Positions 8,478 through 15,968 of a stretch of 64,000 nucleotides of DNA are shown piece after piece. The notes beneath the pieces were generated by a model, which did not search any database, was not told where the DNA came from, and saw nothing but the letters and a program-made list of their open reading frames with translations. Each line of letters opens with the position of its first letter. Within the stretch, counting starts at the first letter, position 1. The stretch comes from Micromonospora sp. C95 (GTDB lineage: Bacteria > Actinomycetota > Actinomycetes > Mycobacteriales > Micromonosporaceae): contig NZ_JAGPXT010000010.1 in NCBI RefSeq assembly GCF_018070465.1, positions 1-64,000 of the forward strand, in the 5' to 3' direction. The position numbers were made by a program, and so were the translations under genes.

Positions 8478-9029
8478 ATGGCCCGCACCACCCCGCAGAC
8501 GCACGGCGAGATCCTCGCGGCCGCGGCGAGACGCTTCGCCGCCACCGGCTACCGGGGTACGTCGTTGCAGGACATCGCCACCGAGGTGGGCTGTTCCAAG
8601 GCGGCGGTGCTGTACCACTTCGCCAACAAGGAAGCCATCCTCACCGAGCTGATGGCGCCTGCGATCGAGGTGCTGCGGTCGCTCGACGACCGGATCGCCG
8701 ACCAGCCCGGGCCGGCCGCCGCGCAGCGGGTCGCCGCCGAGGGCTTCGTCGACCTCGCGGTGCGGTTCCGCGGTGAGATCGCTCTGCTCCGGGGCGAGTT
8801 TCCGGAGTTGCTGCAACAGCCCGACTTCGCCCACATCCAGCAGATCTCCGAACGGTTGATCGACGCGCTCGCCGGGCAACCCGAGCGGGCCTCCGCCCGG
8901 ATCACCGCGCTGGTGCTGCTCGCCGGCATCGCCGAGACCTGCGGCCAGTTCGCCGACGTGCCCGACCAGGAACTGGGCGACGCGCTGCTGGCCCTGCTGC
9001 GCCGGGCGCTCGAACCGCCCGCTCACTGA
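8478..9029 (+). CDS. TetR-family repressor of the adjacent MMPL pump
   Basis: 183 residues from ATG 8478 (MARTTPQTHGEIL); ATG 8466 in the same frame is the alternative. The N-terminal helix-turn-helix (~8-55) has AARRFAATGYRGTSLQDIA and GCSKAAVLYHFANKEAIL, the usual TetR recognition helix. The C-terminal ~130 residues form the helical ligand-binding domain. Two perfect palindromes directly upstream are its likely operators, and the pump gene starts 36 bp downstream, so the regulator probably derepresses the pump when it binds a small molecule. Confidence 0.93.
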   Translation: MARTTPQTHGEILAAAARRFAATGYRGTSLQDIATEVGCSKAAVLYHFANKEAILTELMAPAIEVLRSLDDRIADQPGPAAAQRVAAEGFVDLAVRFRGEIALLRGEFPELLQQPDFAHIQQISERLIDALAGQPERASARITALVLLAGIAETCGQFADVPDQELGDALLALLRRALEPPAH

Positions 9030-9065
9030 CCCGTCCCACCATCCACGACCGAGGGAAAGGACCTC

Positions 9066-11315
9066 ATGGCGACCCTGCTCTACCGGCTAGGCCGGGGATC
9101 GATGCGTCGGCGGCGACTCGTCGCCGCGATCTGGCTCGTCGTACTCGTCGGGCTCGGCCTGGCAGCGGCGACCCTGCGCGGCCCGACGGCCAGCAACTTC
9201 ACCATGCCCGGCACGGAGTCGCAGCGTGCGCTCGACCTGCTGAACGAGCAGTTCCCAGCGGCGGCCGGCGCCACCGGCACGATCGCGGTCAAGGCACCGG
9301 CTCCGGGACAGCTCGGCACACCCGATGGCCAGGCGGCGATCCAGTCGATCGTTCAGGAGGCAACCACCGTCCCCGGTGTGCTCGCCGCCGTCGACCCGTT
9401 CCAGGTCGGCTCGGTCTCTCCCGACGGCCAGTACGCGCTGATCCAGGTGCAGTTCAACGACGGTGCCGACCAGATCACCGAGGAACAGCGCGAGGCGTAC
9501 GAGCAGCTCGGTACCCAGGCCGAGGCCCGGGGTTGGCAGGTGGCGCCAGGCGGTGAGGTGCTCAACACCGAGCCCGAGGTCGGCTCCACCGAGGCGATCG
9601 GCGTCGCGGTGGCTCTCGTCGTCCTGGTGGTCACCTTCGGCTCGCTGGTGGCCGCGGGCATGACCATGCTCAACGCGCTCATCGGCGTCGGCGTCGGCAT
9701 GGCCGGCCTCTTCGCGCTCAGCGGCGTCATCGAGCTGACCAGCACCGCACCCATTCTGGCGCTGATGCTCGGCCTGGCCGTCGGCATCGACTACTCGCTC
9801 TTCATCACCTCGCGGTATCGACAGAACCTGCTCGACGGCATGCCGGCGGACGAGGCTATCGGTCGGGCGGTCGGCACCGCCGGTTCGGCGGTGACCTTCG
9901 CCGGGGCCACGGTGGTCATCGCCCTGGCTGGTCTCGCGGTGGTGAACATCCCGTTCCTGACCGTGATGGGCCTGGCCGCCGCCGGCACCGTCACCGTCGC
10001 GGTGCTGGTGGCGGTCACCCTGCAACCAGCGCTGCTCGGCTTCGCCGGACGCCGGGTGCTGCCCCGCCGGCTGCGCTCGTCGGTGCCGGTGGCCCTGACC
10101 GCCGACGACATCCCGGACGCCGCCCGCCGCAGCGACGTGACCACCCACCGCGCGGCGCCGGAGACCGCCCCCAACGGCAGCGAGGACACCTCGGCGTTCG
10201 GCTTCCGGTGGGCCCGACTGGTCACCCGGCTCCGAATTCCGGTGATCCTCGTCAGCCTGCTCGGCCTGGGGCTGCTCGCGCTGCCGGCACCGGACATGCG
10301 CCTGGCGCTGCCCGACGCCGGTACCGCTCCGGTCGGCTCCGCCGCCCGGGTCTCCAACGACCTGATCACGGAGGGCTTCGGCCCGGGCTTCACCGGCCGG
10401 CTCGCGGTGGTTGTCGCCGGGGACGACGCAGCGGCCACCGCTGCGGCCGTTCCGCAGGTCACCGCCCTGGTCCAGGGCACCGACAACGTGCTCGCCGTGG
10501 CCCCACCGCAGCTCAGCCCGGACGGCCGGACCGCGCTGCTCGGGGTGATCCCGCAGACCGGCCCGACCGACCCGGCCACCGAGACGATGGTGCACGACAT
10601 CCGCGCCGCCGTCGGCGGCATCCAGGGTGCCGATGTGCTGCTCACCGGCGTGACCGCGATCGGCATCGACATCTCGGAGAAGCTCTCCGACGCGTTGCCG
10701 ATCTACCTGGCGCTGGTGGTCGGCCTGTCGATCCTGCTGCTGATGCTGGTGTTCCGCTCGGTGCTGGTGCCGGTCAAGGCGGCGCTTGGCTTCCTGCTCA
10801 CCGTCGCCGCCACCTTCGGTTTGACGGTCGCGGTCTTCCAGCAGGGGCACCTCGCCGACCTGGTCGGCCTGGACACTCCCGGTCCGCTGATCAGCTTCCT
10901 GCCGATCCTGCTGATCGGCATCCTGTTCGGCCTGGCCATGGACTACGAGGTGTTCCTGGTCTCCCGGATGCGGGAGGACTTCGTCCACGGTGACACCGCC
11001 CAGCAGGCCACCATCAACGGGATGGGACACGGCGCGCGGGTGGTCACCGCTGCGGCTCTGATCATGACCTCGGTCTTCGGCGGCTTCATCTTCCTCGACG
11101 ACCCGGTGATCAAGTCGATGGGCTTCGCGCTCGCCATCGGTGTGGCCATCGACGCCTTCGTGGTCCGGATGACAATCGTCCCGGCGGTGATGTCGCTGCT
11201 CGGCAAGGTGGCCTGGTGGCTGCCGCGCTGGCTGGACCGGGCCCTGCCAAACGTCGACATCGAGGGCGAGAAACTGCGCGCCCGGCTCGACGACAAGGTC
11301 GGCGCCGGCGCCTGA
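9066..11315 (+). CDS. MMPL/RND-superfamily exporter under TetR control
   Basis: 749 residues; ATG 9066 follows GAGGGAAAGGA. The twelve-helix MMPL plan is clear, with large extracytoplasmic loops at ~45-185 and ~415-545 and the proton-relay pairs in AVGIDYSLF and GLAMDYEVF. A hydrophilic cytoplasmic linker (~350-380) joins the halves. The family exports hydrophobic molecules at the expense of the proton gradient. The TetR gene and its operators upstream suggest inducible efflux, perhaps of a drug or a native lipid. The gene ends in a strong hairpin shared with the convergent esterase-like gene. Confidence 0.93.
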   Translation: MATLLYRLGRGSMRRRRLVAAIWLVVLVGLGLAAATLRGPTASNFTMPGTESQRALDLLNEQFPAAAGATGTIAVKAPAPGQLGTPDGQAAIQSIVQEATTVPGVLAAVDPFQVGSVSPDGQYALIQVQFNDGADQITEEQREAYEQLGTQAEARGWQVAPGGEVLNTEPEVGSTEAIGVAVALVVLVVTFGSLVAAGMTMLNALIGVGVGMAGLFALSGVIELTSTAPILALMLGLAVGIDYSLFITSRYRQNLLDGMPADEAIGRAVGTAGSAVTFAGATVVIALAGLAVVNIPFLTVMGLAAAGTVTVAVLVAVTLQPALLGFAGRRVLPRRLRSSVPVALTADDIPDAARRSDVTTHRAAPETAPNGSEDTSAFGFRWARLVTRLRIPVILVSLLGLGLLALPAPDMRLALPDAGTAPVGSAARVSNDLITEGFGPGFTGRLAVVVAGDDAAATAAAVPQVTALVQGTDNVLAVAPPQLSPDGRTALLGVIPQTGPTDPATETMVHDIRAAVGGIQGADVLLTGVTAIGIDISEKLSDALPIYLALVVGLSILLLMLVFRSVLVPVKAALGFLLTVAATFGLTVAVFQQGHLADLVGLDTPGPLISFLPILLIGILFGLAMDYEVFLVSRMREDFVHGDTAQQATINGMGHGARVVTAAALIMTSVFGGFIFLDDPVIKSMGFALAIGVAIDAFVVRMTIVPAVMSLLGKVAWWLPRWLDRALPNVDIEGEKLRARLDDKVGAGA

Positions 11316-11324
11316 CCCGCACGG

Positions 11325-11366
11325 CGACACGGCCCTCCACCGCGCGTCGGCTGGAGGGCCGTGTCG
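11325..11366. terminator. Bidirectional hairpin terminator
   Basis: A perfect 15-bp stem (CGACACGGCCCTCCA at 11325-11339, complement at 11352-11366) with a 12-nt loop sits between the convergent MMPL and esterase-like genes. No U-tract follows, as is common in actinomycetes. Confidence 0.75.
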
Positions 11367-11375
11367 ACACCGGCT

Positions 11376-12632
11376 TCAGACGCCGGCCGGGTAGGTCTCC
11401 ATCTCGCCCGGAGCGGCCAAGGCCGGCAACGGGTGCAGCGCGGTGGTCTCGTCGCACCAGATGAAGGCGTCGTAGCGTTCCCCCAGCCGGGTCGGCACGT
11501 AGTTGCCCCACGACTCGAACGACGGGTCGTACACCACCCCGATCGCCCGGTGGTCGAGTGAGTCGGTGACCCAACCCGGCTGGTCCGGCCCGCCGAAGAC
11601 CAGCACCGCCCGCTCCGGCATCAGCTCGTGCAGCCGGTGTTCCAACGAACCCTCCCGGGCCGGGGGCACCACCATCGCCTCCGCCGGCGAACCCCAGCGC
11701 GGCGCGGCGATCACCGTGCCCCGCCAGCTGCCGAAGCCGATCAACACCACCTGGTCCGCGCCGTGACGTTCCCGCGCCAACTGGCCGATGTTCACCATCC
11801 CGTCGGCGGCCATGTCGGTCGCCCGCGCGTCACCGACGTGCGTGTTGTGCGCCCACACCACGCCCCGGGCACCCGGCCCGTAGCGGTCGAGCAGTCGATC
11901 CAGGGTGTCGGTCATGTGGCCGTCCCGGACGTTCCACGAGCCGGGCCCACCGGCGACCATCTCCCGGTAGTAGCGCTCCGCGCCGGCCACCACCTCCGCG
12001 TTCTGCCAGGCCGAGAAGGCGTCCGGCCCGTCCGCGGCGGCATGTTCACGGGTACGCGCCAGCAGCCGGATCACCTCCTGCTCGCAGCGGGCGGAGACGA
12101 ACCGGCTCGCCGCGCCGTACTCCTCGACCCGCTTGCCGTACGGCTCGAAGCACCGGTAGGCGTCCTGGGCGGCCTCCAGCGACGCCGGCTCCTCCTCACC
12201 GAGGTAGTCGAAGATCGCCTGCATCGACTCCCAGAGGCTGTAGACGTCGAGCCCGTGGAAACCGACCCGGGCCGCCGCGCCCCGCTCCATGTTCCAGGCC
12301 CGCAGCCAACGGCAGAAGCGGGCGACCTCGGCGTTGGCCCACATCCACGTCGGCCACCGTTCGAACCCCTCCAGCGCGGTCTGCGGCTCGGCCGGCGCTC
12401 CCGGGGCACCGGTCACCGATCGGTGCACCCGGTCGCAGTCCGGCCAGTCGCCCTCCACCGCCACGAAGGAGAAGCCGCACTCGGCGACCAGCCGGCGGGT
12501 CAGCTGCTCCCGGATGCGGTAGTAGTCGTAGCTGCCGTGCGTCGCCTCCCCGATCATCACGACCCGGGCCTCCCGGGCGCGCTCCAGCAACGGATCGAGG
12601 TCGCTCGGCGCACCGAGCCGCTGTACCAGCAT
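11376..12632 (-). CDS. Erythromycin esterase family protein
   Basis: 418 residues from ATG 12632 (MLVQRLGAPSDL); an in-frame start further up would add low-quality sequence. The family block GEATHGSYDYYRIREQL lies near residues 28-44, followed by VAVEGDWPD. Further catalytic-region blocks are WAHNTHVGDARATDM and WVTDSLDHRAIGV. Characterised members (EreA/EreB) open the macrolide lactone ring with a His-dependent, metal-independent mechanism. Most genomic homologues have unknown substrates. The location 282 bp from an erm gene makes macrolide inactivation plausible but unproven. It is divergent from the DUF2795 gene at 12718. Confidence 0.88.
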   Translation of the reverse strand: MLVQRLGAPSDLDPLLERAREARVVMIGEATHGSYDYYRIREQLTRRLVAECGFSFVAVEGDWPDCDRVHRSVTGAPGAPAEPQTALEGFERWPTWMWANAEVARFCRWLRAWNMERGAAARVGFHGLDVYSLWESMQAIFDYLGEEEPASLEAAQDAYRCFEPYGKRVEEYGAASRFVSARCEQEVIRLLARTREHAAADGPDAFSAWQNAEVVAGAERYYREMVAGGPGSWNVRDGHMTDTLDRLLDRYGPGARGVVWAHNTHVGDARATDMAADGMVNIGQLARERHGADQVVLIGFGSWRGTVIAAPRWGSPAEAMVVPPAREGSLEHRLHELMPERAVLVFGGPDQPGWVTDSLDHRAIGVVYDPSFESWGNYVPTRLGERYDAFIWCDETTALHPLPALAAPGEMETYPAGV

Positions 12633-12717
12633 GCCTGCGGCTACCCGGCACCCCGACGGGCAAACGCGGTGGCCTGCCGGGGTGTGCCGGGGCACCTGCG
12701 CGGGTAGTTCGCACAGC

Positions 12718-12909
12718 ATGACCGACAGCGGTGCCGCCCTGCACGAGTACCTCGCCGGGCTGGACTATCCCGTCTCCCGTGAGGATCTGATCCGCTGGTG
12801 CCAGGAGAACGGCGCGAGCACCGAGCAGTTGCAGGCGGTACGCGCGCTGCCGGTGGACCAGTTCAGCTCGCCCACCGAGTTGACCGAGGCGCTGGGCACC
12901 CTCCCCTGA
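12718..12909 (+). CDS. DUF2795 small protein
   Basis: 63 residues from ATG 12718 (MTDSGAALHEYLAGLDYPVS). The sequence YPVSREDLIRWCQENGA with the downstream LPVDQFSSPTEL matches the DUF2795 family, small alpha-helical proteins common in actinobacteria with no established function. TAGTTC ends 7 nt before the ATG, close to the leaderless promoter pattern. The gene is divergent from the esterase-like gene and ends 5 bp from the stop of the convergent erm gene. Confidence 0.85.
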   Translation: MTDSGAALHEYLAGLDYPVSREDLIRWCQENGASTEQLQAVRALPVDQFSSPTELTEALGTLP

Positions 12910-12914
12910 GCCGG

Positions 12915-13712
12915 CTAGCGGGCGTGCAGCAGGCGGTACAGCACCAGCCACTGCTCCGGCCAGACCTGCCCGACCGGGAGGTCCGGGTCGAGCCGGCCGG
13001 CACGCAACGCCGCCGCCAGCCGCCCCCGCGGATGCTCGCGGGCCAGCGAGGCCGCGAGCGAGCCGCCGACCCCGCCGAACCCCAGCTCGACCATCCGCCG
13101 GTACGCCGGTAGCGCCCGGGGTGGCAGCAACGGCGTTGCCCGCCGCTCGATGCGCAGGATGCCGGCGTCGACCCGGGGCACCGGGCGGAAAGCGGTACGC
13201 GACACCCGCCCGGCGAGCCGCCAGTCGAACTCCGGCCAGCTGAGCACCGTCAGCCGGGTCCACCGGCCGTAGTCACCGGCCCGCCGCCGGGCGTACTCCA
13301 GCTGGGTGAGCAGGGTGGCGGCGCGCAGTTGCGGCGCGGTCAGGCACCAGCGCACCACCGCCGCGGTCAGCGACCACGGGATGTTGCCGACCACGGAGAA
13401 CTCCTCCCCCGGTGCCACGGTGGCGAGGAAGTCGGCCTGGCGGTGTGTCACGTTCGGCAGGGTCGCGCAGACCCGGGCCAGTTCCGTGGCGGCGACGGGG
13501 TCCACCTCGTACGCCGTCAGCCGGCCGCAGCGCGCGGCCAGCCGACGGGTCAGTTGCCCCCGCCCGGCGCCGACCTCAAGCACCAGCCCGTGCGGGTCGG
13601 GGCGGGCGGCATCGACGAACCGCGCGACGGCGGCCGGGTCGGCAAGGAAATTCTGGGAGAGCACGCGACGGGACCGGTCGCGCTCGGTCGTGCGGGTACG
13701 GCGGGGCGCCAT
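12915..13712 (-). CDS. erm: Erm-family 23S rRNA (adenine-N6) methyltransferase
   Basis: 265 residues from ATG 13712, with AAGGAC about 7 nt upstream. The N-terminus carries the Erm/KsgA signature RRVLSQNFLADPAAV. S-adenosylmethionine motif I is EVGAGRGQLT, the acidic motif is AYEVDP, and the catalytic motif is NIPWSLT (motif IV, N-I-P-[WYF]). The length and the C-terminal helical region fit Erm rather than KsgA; the latter normally has NLPYN. Erm enzymes methylate A2058 of 23S rRNA, giving macrolide-lincosamide-streptogramin B resistance. The upstream 270 bp hold a leader ORF and alternative hairpins, so expression is probably inducible. KsgA-like function is the less likely alternative. Confidence 0.88.
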   Translation of the reverse strand: MAPRRTRTTERDRSRRVLSQNFLADPAAVARFVDAARPDPHGLVLEVGAGRGQLTRRLAARCGRLTAYEVDPVAATELARVCATLPNVTHRQADFLATVAPGEEFSVVGNIPWSLTAAVVRWCLTAPQLRAATLLTQLEYARRRAGDYGRWTRLTVLSWPEFDWRLAGRVSRTAFRPVPRVDAGILRIERRATPLLPPRALPAYRRMVELGFGGVGGSLAASLAREHPRGRLAAALRAGRLDPDLPVGQVWPEQWLVLYRLLHAR

Positions 13713-13728
13713 GGCGTCGTCCTTGTCT

Positions 13729-13798
13729 GTCGCCGGGTGGCGACGAGAGCGGACAGGCGACCGTCGACGGGGCCTGTCCGAGCGATCGGGACTCGGAC
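13729..13798 (-). promoter_or_regulatory. Alternative hairpins of a putative erm attenuator
   Basis: Three inverted repeats lie between the leader ORF and erm. In transcription order they are: stem A, 13792-13798 with 13776-13782 (GTCCGAG/CTCGGAC, 9-nt loop); stem B, 13773-13779 with 13751-13757 (GGACAGG/CCTGTCC); stem C, 13739-13744 with 13729-13734 (GTCGCC/GGCGAC, 4-nt loop), just before the erm ribosome site. A and B share bases 13776-13779 and so cannot form together. This is the architecture of Erm-type attenuators. Confidence 0.6.
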
Positions 13799-13872
13799 GG
13801 CCCTGGTGAGATGGCGCGGAAGCGGCACCGCGCGATGCGGCGCGGGTGACGCGGGCGGATGCGCGGAAGGCG

Positions 13873-13986
13873 TCAGTCGCGGGTCGCGCCGGCCAGGGCC
13901 GGACGCCGGACGCGCGGGCGGACCACCAGCAGCGGCCCGTAGGCGGCCGGCGAGGCGACCGCGTTGATCAGGGCGTACACGCACAT
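13873..13986 (-). CDS. Putative erm leader peptide ORF (37 aa)
   Basis: ATG 13986 to TGA 13873-13875 encodes MCVYALINAVASPAAYGPLL and then VVRPRVRRPALAGATRD. TAGGGT ends 7 nt before the ATG and no ribosome site is present, so the mRNA is probably leaderless. The R-P-R-V-R-R run contains the +X+ pattern (Arg/Lys-X-Arg/Lys) known from ErmDL-type macrolide-dependent arrest peptides. It lies on the erm strand, 160 bp upstream of erm, with alternative hairpins between. Function as a leader is inferred. Confidence 0.55.
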   Translation of the reverse strand: MCVYALINAVASPAAYGPLLVVRPRVRRPALAGATRD

Positions 13987-13993
13987 GCCGGCG

Positions 13994-14033
13994 ACCCTAC
14001 CGGCCCTCCCGGCCGGTGACGACCGGTTTAACC
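13994..14033 (-). promoter_or_regulatory. Leaderless, possibly WhiB7-type promoter of erm leader
   Basis: The -10 element TAGGGT (13994-13999) is 7 nt before ATG 13986. The -35 region (about 14017-14022) is poor. An AT-rich island, GGTTTAACC (14025-14033), lies a few bp upstream of it in otherwise GC-rich DNA. A weak -35 with adjacent AT-rich patch is the layout of WhiB7-dependent resistance promoters. Inference only. Confidence 0.5.
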
Positions 14034-14041
14034 GCCCGCAC

Positions 14042-14944
14042 TCAGGCCGGTACGTCGATCACGGCGCCCTGCGCGCGGGCGGTCTCGGCGGCGGCGAGAA
14101 CGGTTACCACCTCGCGGCCGAAACGCACGTCGCAGCGGTGGTCCCGGGTATCGGCGTCGACCTCGGCCAGCAACTGGTCGATCGCCACCCCGAACGCGGT
14201 CGCCGGGCTCGCGCCACCGTTGGGGAGTCGCTCGATGCCGCTCTCGCCGTAGAAGACGAACTCGGCGGCGACCGAACTGGGTGGTGCGTCAAGCGTCAGC
14301 GAAACCGTGCTGGTGGCCCCGTCGGCGTGGCTGAGCAGCAGGTGCACCAGGCCGCCGGGACCGTCGGTGGCGGCGACCCGGGCCACCCGACCGAGCACCG
14401 GCAGCAGCACGGCCAGCGCGTGCGGGCCGATGTCCCACAGCGCGCCGTGCTCCCGCCGCCACGGCGACTGCCCGTACGGGCTGCCGGGCTGGAAGATCGA
14501 GGCGAACCTGATCACGCTTGCGGTGTGCCAGCCGCCGGCCGCAGCGGTCGCGGCGATGAAGCCGGCGACGTCCGGCTGGTACCGGCCGGTGAAGAAGACC
14601 ACCGACGCCACACCCGAGCCGGCGGCGGCCTCTACCACGCGGTCGGCGTCGGCCACGGTCAGCGCGAGCGGCTTGTCCAGCAGCAGGTGCCGACCGGCGG
14701 TGGCGGCCCGGACGGCGATGTCCGCCTGGACGTCCGGCGGCAGTGCGACGGCCACCGCCTCGCCCGCCTCGATCAGCGAGTCGACGTCGTCGAACGCCGG
14801 TACCCCGTACCGGGTGGCCAGCGCGGCGGCCTTGTCGGGGTTGCGCCCCCACACGCCGACCAGTTCCGCCCTCGGGTGCGCCTCGAGCGCCGCCGCATGC
14901 GTCTCCGCCGCCCAGTGCCCGGTGCCGAACAACCCGAACCGCAT
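14042..14944 (-). CDS. Gfo/Idh/MocA-family oxidoreductase
   Basis: 300 residues from ATG 14944, which has a perfect GGAGGT site 6 nt upstream. The N-terminal Rossmann fold shows GLFGTGHWA for NAD(P) binding. The LLLDKPLAL segment carries the family's conserved Lys-Pro pair (usually EKP). The C-terminal alpha/beta domain contains GALWDIGPHALAVLL, with the catalytic-region His. These enzymes oxidise or reduce sugars, inositols and related compounds. The substrate is not predictable and no sugar operon surrounds it. Confidence 0.87.
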   Translation of the reverse strand: MRFGLFGTGHWAAETHAAALEAHPRAELVGVWGRNPDKAAALATRYGVPAFDDVDSLIEAGEAVAVALPPDVQADIAVRAATAGRHLLLDKPLALTVADADRVVEAAAGSGVASVVFFTGRYQPDVAGFIAATAAAGGWHTASVIRFASIFQPGSPYGQSPWRREHGALWDIGPHALAVLLPVLGRVARVAATDGPGGLVHLLLSHADGATSTVSLTLDAPPSSVAAEFVFYGESGIERLPNGGASPATAFGVAIDQLLAEVDADTRDHRCDVRFGREVVTVLAAAETARAQGAVIDVPA

Positions 14945-15051
14945 CCCGTACCTCCGCCATCCTTGCCTGGCCACGGCTGACCCGCGACGGTGATCACGCT
15001 AGTCTCCGCCGACCGGTCGCGCCCGCCGTCCTCCGGGACCTGTCGGCGTCA

Positions 15052-15075
15052 CTCTTACTACGGGAGTTAGTAGAG
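15052..15075. promoter_or_regulatory. Inverted repeat overlapping a -10 element
   Basis: CTCTTACTA (15052-15060) and TAGTAGAG (15068-15075) pair except for one unpaired T, around a 7-nt spacer. The second arm overlaps the TAGAGT -10 element, as expected for a repressor site. TACTA...TAGTA resembles BlaI/MecI-type operators of actinobacteria (inference). Confidence 0.45.
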
Positions 15076-15076
15076 T
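15071..15076 (+). promoter_or_regulatory. Leaderless-type -10 element TAGAGT
   Basis: The hexamer ends 6 nt before GTG 15083, so the predicted transcript starts at the GTG of a 10-codon ORF coupled to the membrane protein gene. Confidence 0.5.
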
Positions 15077-15082
15077 GGGCCG

Positions 15083-15115
15083 GTGATCGGAACGAGCACC
15101 GGACGGACCGGGTGA
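15083..15115 (+). CDS. Possible 10-codon leader minigene
   Basis: GTG 15083 to TGA 15113-15115 encodes VIGTSTGRTG. It begins at the predicted transcription start and its TGA overlaps the GTG start of the next gene (GTGA). It may serve only to deliver ribosomes to that gene, or as a regulatory leader. Confidence 0.35.
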   Translation: MIGTSTGRTG

Positions 15116-15510
15116 CCACCGCCGCGACCACCACCGGGTCTCCGGCCGACGGGGCACTTGCCGTCGCCGCCATCGTGCTGTCGCTGCTGGTCGCCGGCTG
15201 GGCGCTGGTGGCCGCGCTGCGCCACCGGCCGCCGGACCGGATGCAGTTGATCGGGCTGGCCGTGCTGGAGTTGCTGCTGCTCGGCCTGGTGCTGGTGACC
15301 GCCGTGGCGCTGGCCGGTGGCGAGCGCCCGGGCGAACCGGGTGCGTTCTTCGGCTACCTGGTCACGCTGGTCTGCCTGCCGCCGCTGGCGGCGGTGCTGG
15401 CTCGGATGGAACCGACCCGCTGGGGTTCGGCGATCGTGTGCGCGGTGTGCCTGGTGACGCCGGTGGTGGTGGTCCGGCTCCAGCAGACCTGGCAGGTACT
15501 CGGTGGCTGA
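15112..15510 (+). CDS. Small four-helix membrane protein
   Basis: 132 residues from GTG 15112; no good ribosome site, but the start overlaps the stop of a 10-codon ORF, suggesting translational coupling. Four hydrophobic stretches are seen: ~13-33, ~43-64, ~73-95 and ~105-122. I do not recognise a family. It overlaps the next membrane protein gene by 8 bp, so the two products are probably made together and may form one complex. The operator-like repeat in front suggests regulated expression. Confidence 0.75.
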   Translation: MTTAATTTGSPADGALAVAAIVLSLLVAGWALVAALRHRPPDRMQLIGLAVLELLLLGLVLVTAVALAGGERPGEPGAFFGYLVTLVCLPPLAAVLARMEPTRWGSAIVCAVCLVTPVVVVRLQQTWQVLGG

Positions 15511-15931
15511 GCTGAGCCCGGCCCGGCTCCGGACCAACTCCGGCCCGGGACGGCTGCTGATCGCGGTGTACCTGCTCTTCGCCATCGCCGCCAGCAGCCG
15601 CGCCGCCCTTCAGATCGCCACCAGGTTCGACGAGGCGCCGTTGGCGTACCTGCTCTCCGCGCTCGCCGCGATCGTCTACATCGTGGCGGCGGTCGGTCTG
15701 GCGCGGGCCGGTCACGCGGGCCGCCGGGTCGCCCTGGCCTGCTGCGCGCTGGAACTGGTCGGCGTGGTCGGGGTCGGCGCCGTCAGTCTGGCCCGCCCGG
15801 ACCTCTTCCCCGACGAGACGGTCTGGTCCGGCTTCGGCAGCGGCTACGGCTACATTCCCCTGGTGCTGCCGATCCTCGGCCTGGCCTGGCTCCGGCACAC
15901 CCGCCGACGGACGACAGCGGCCCCTTCCTGA
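15503..15931 (+). CDS. Small membrane protein paired with upstream gene
   Basis: 142 residues from GTG 15503, overlapping the preceding gene by 8 bp. Four hydrophobic segments (~19-37, ~47-67, ~73-97 and ~117-133) separated by short loops, with a basic C-terminus (RHTRRRT). Not a family I recognise. The overlap and the shared membrane location suggest the two proteins act together. The stop codon lies inside the stem of a terminator hairpin. Confidence 0.78.
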   Translation: MAELSPARLRTNSGPGRLLIAVYLLFAIAASSRAALQIATRFDEAPLAYLLSALAAIVYIVAAVGLARAGHAGRRVALACCALELVGVVGVGAVSLARPDLFPDETVWSGFGSGYGYIPLVLPILGLAWLRHTRRRTTAAPS

Positions 15932-15957
15932 GACCGGGGTCCAGGTAGGGGCCGCTG
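15915..15957. terminator. Hairpin terminator between convergent genes
   Basis: An 11-bp perfect stem (CAGCGGCCCCT at 15915-15925, complement 15947-15957) with a 21-nt loop. It overlaps the end of the membrane protein gene and serves the convergent fabG-like gene too. Confidence 0.65.
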
Positions 15958-15968
15958 TGCGGGGCCGG

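Noticed and set aside
9087..11330. A 747-codon open frame on the minus strand
   Set aside because: It is antisense to the clearly recognisable MMPL gene and encodes a low-complexity charged sequence.
13550..13984. A 144-codon frame as a longer erm leader or separate gene
   Set aside because: It overlaps erm out of frame and is Arg/Pro-rich low complexity; the 37-codon ORF from ATG 13986 fits the promoter better.
4080..13986. Antibiotic biosynthetic gene cluster
   Set aside because: Exporters, erm and an esterase-like gene occur, but no synthase, tailoring or precursor genes; resistance or housekeeping efflux is the simpler reading.
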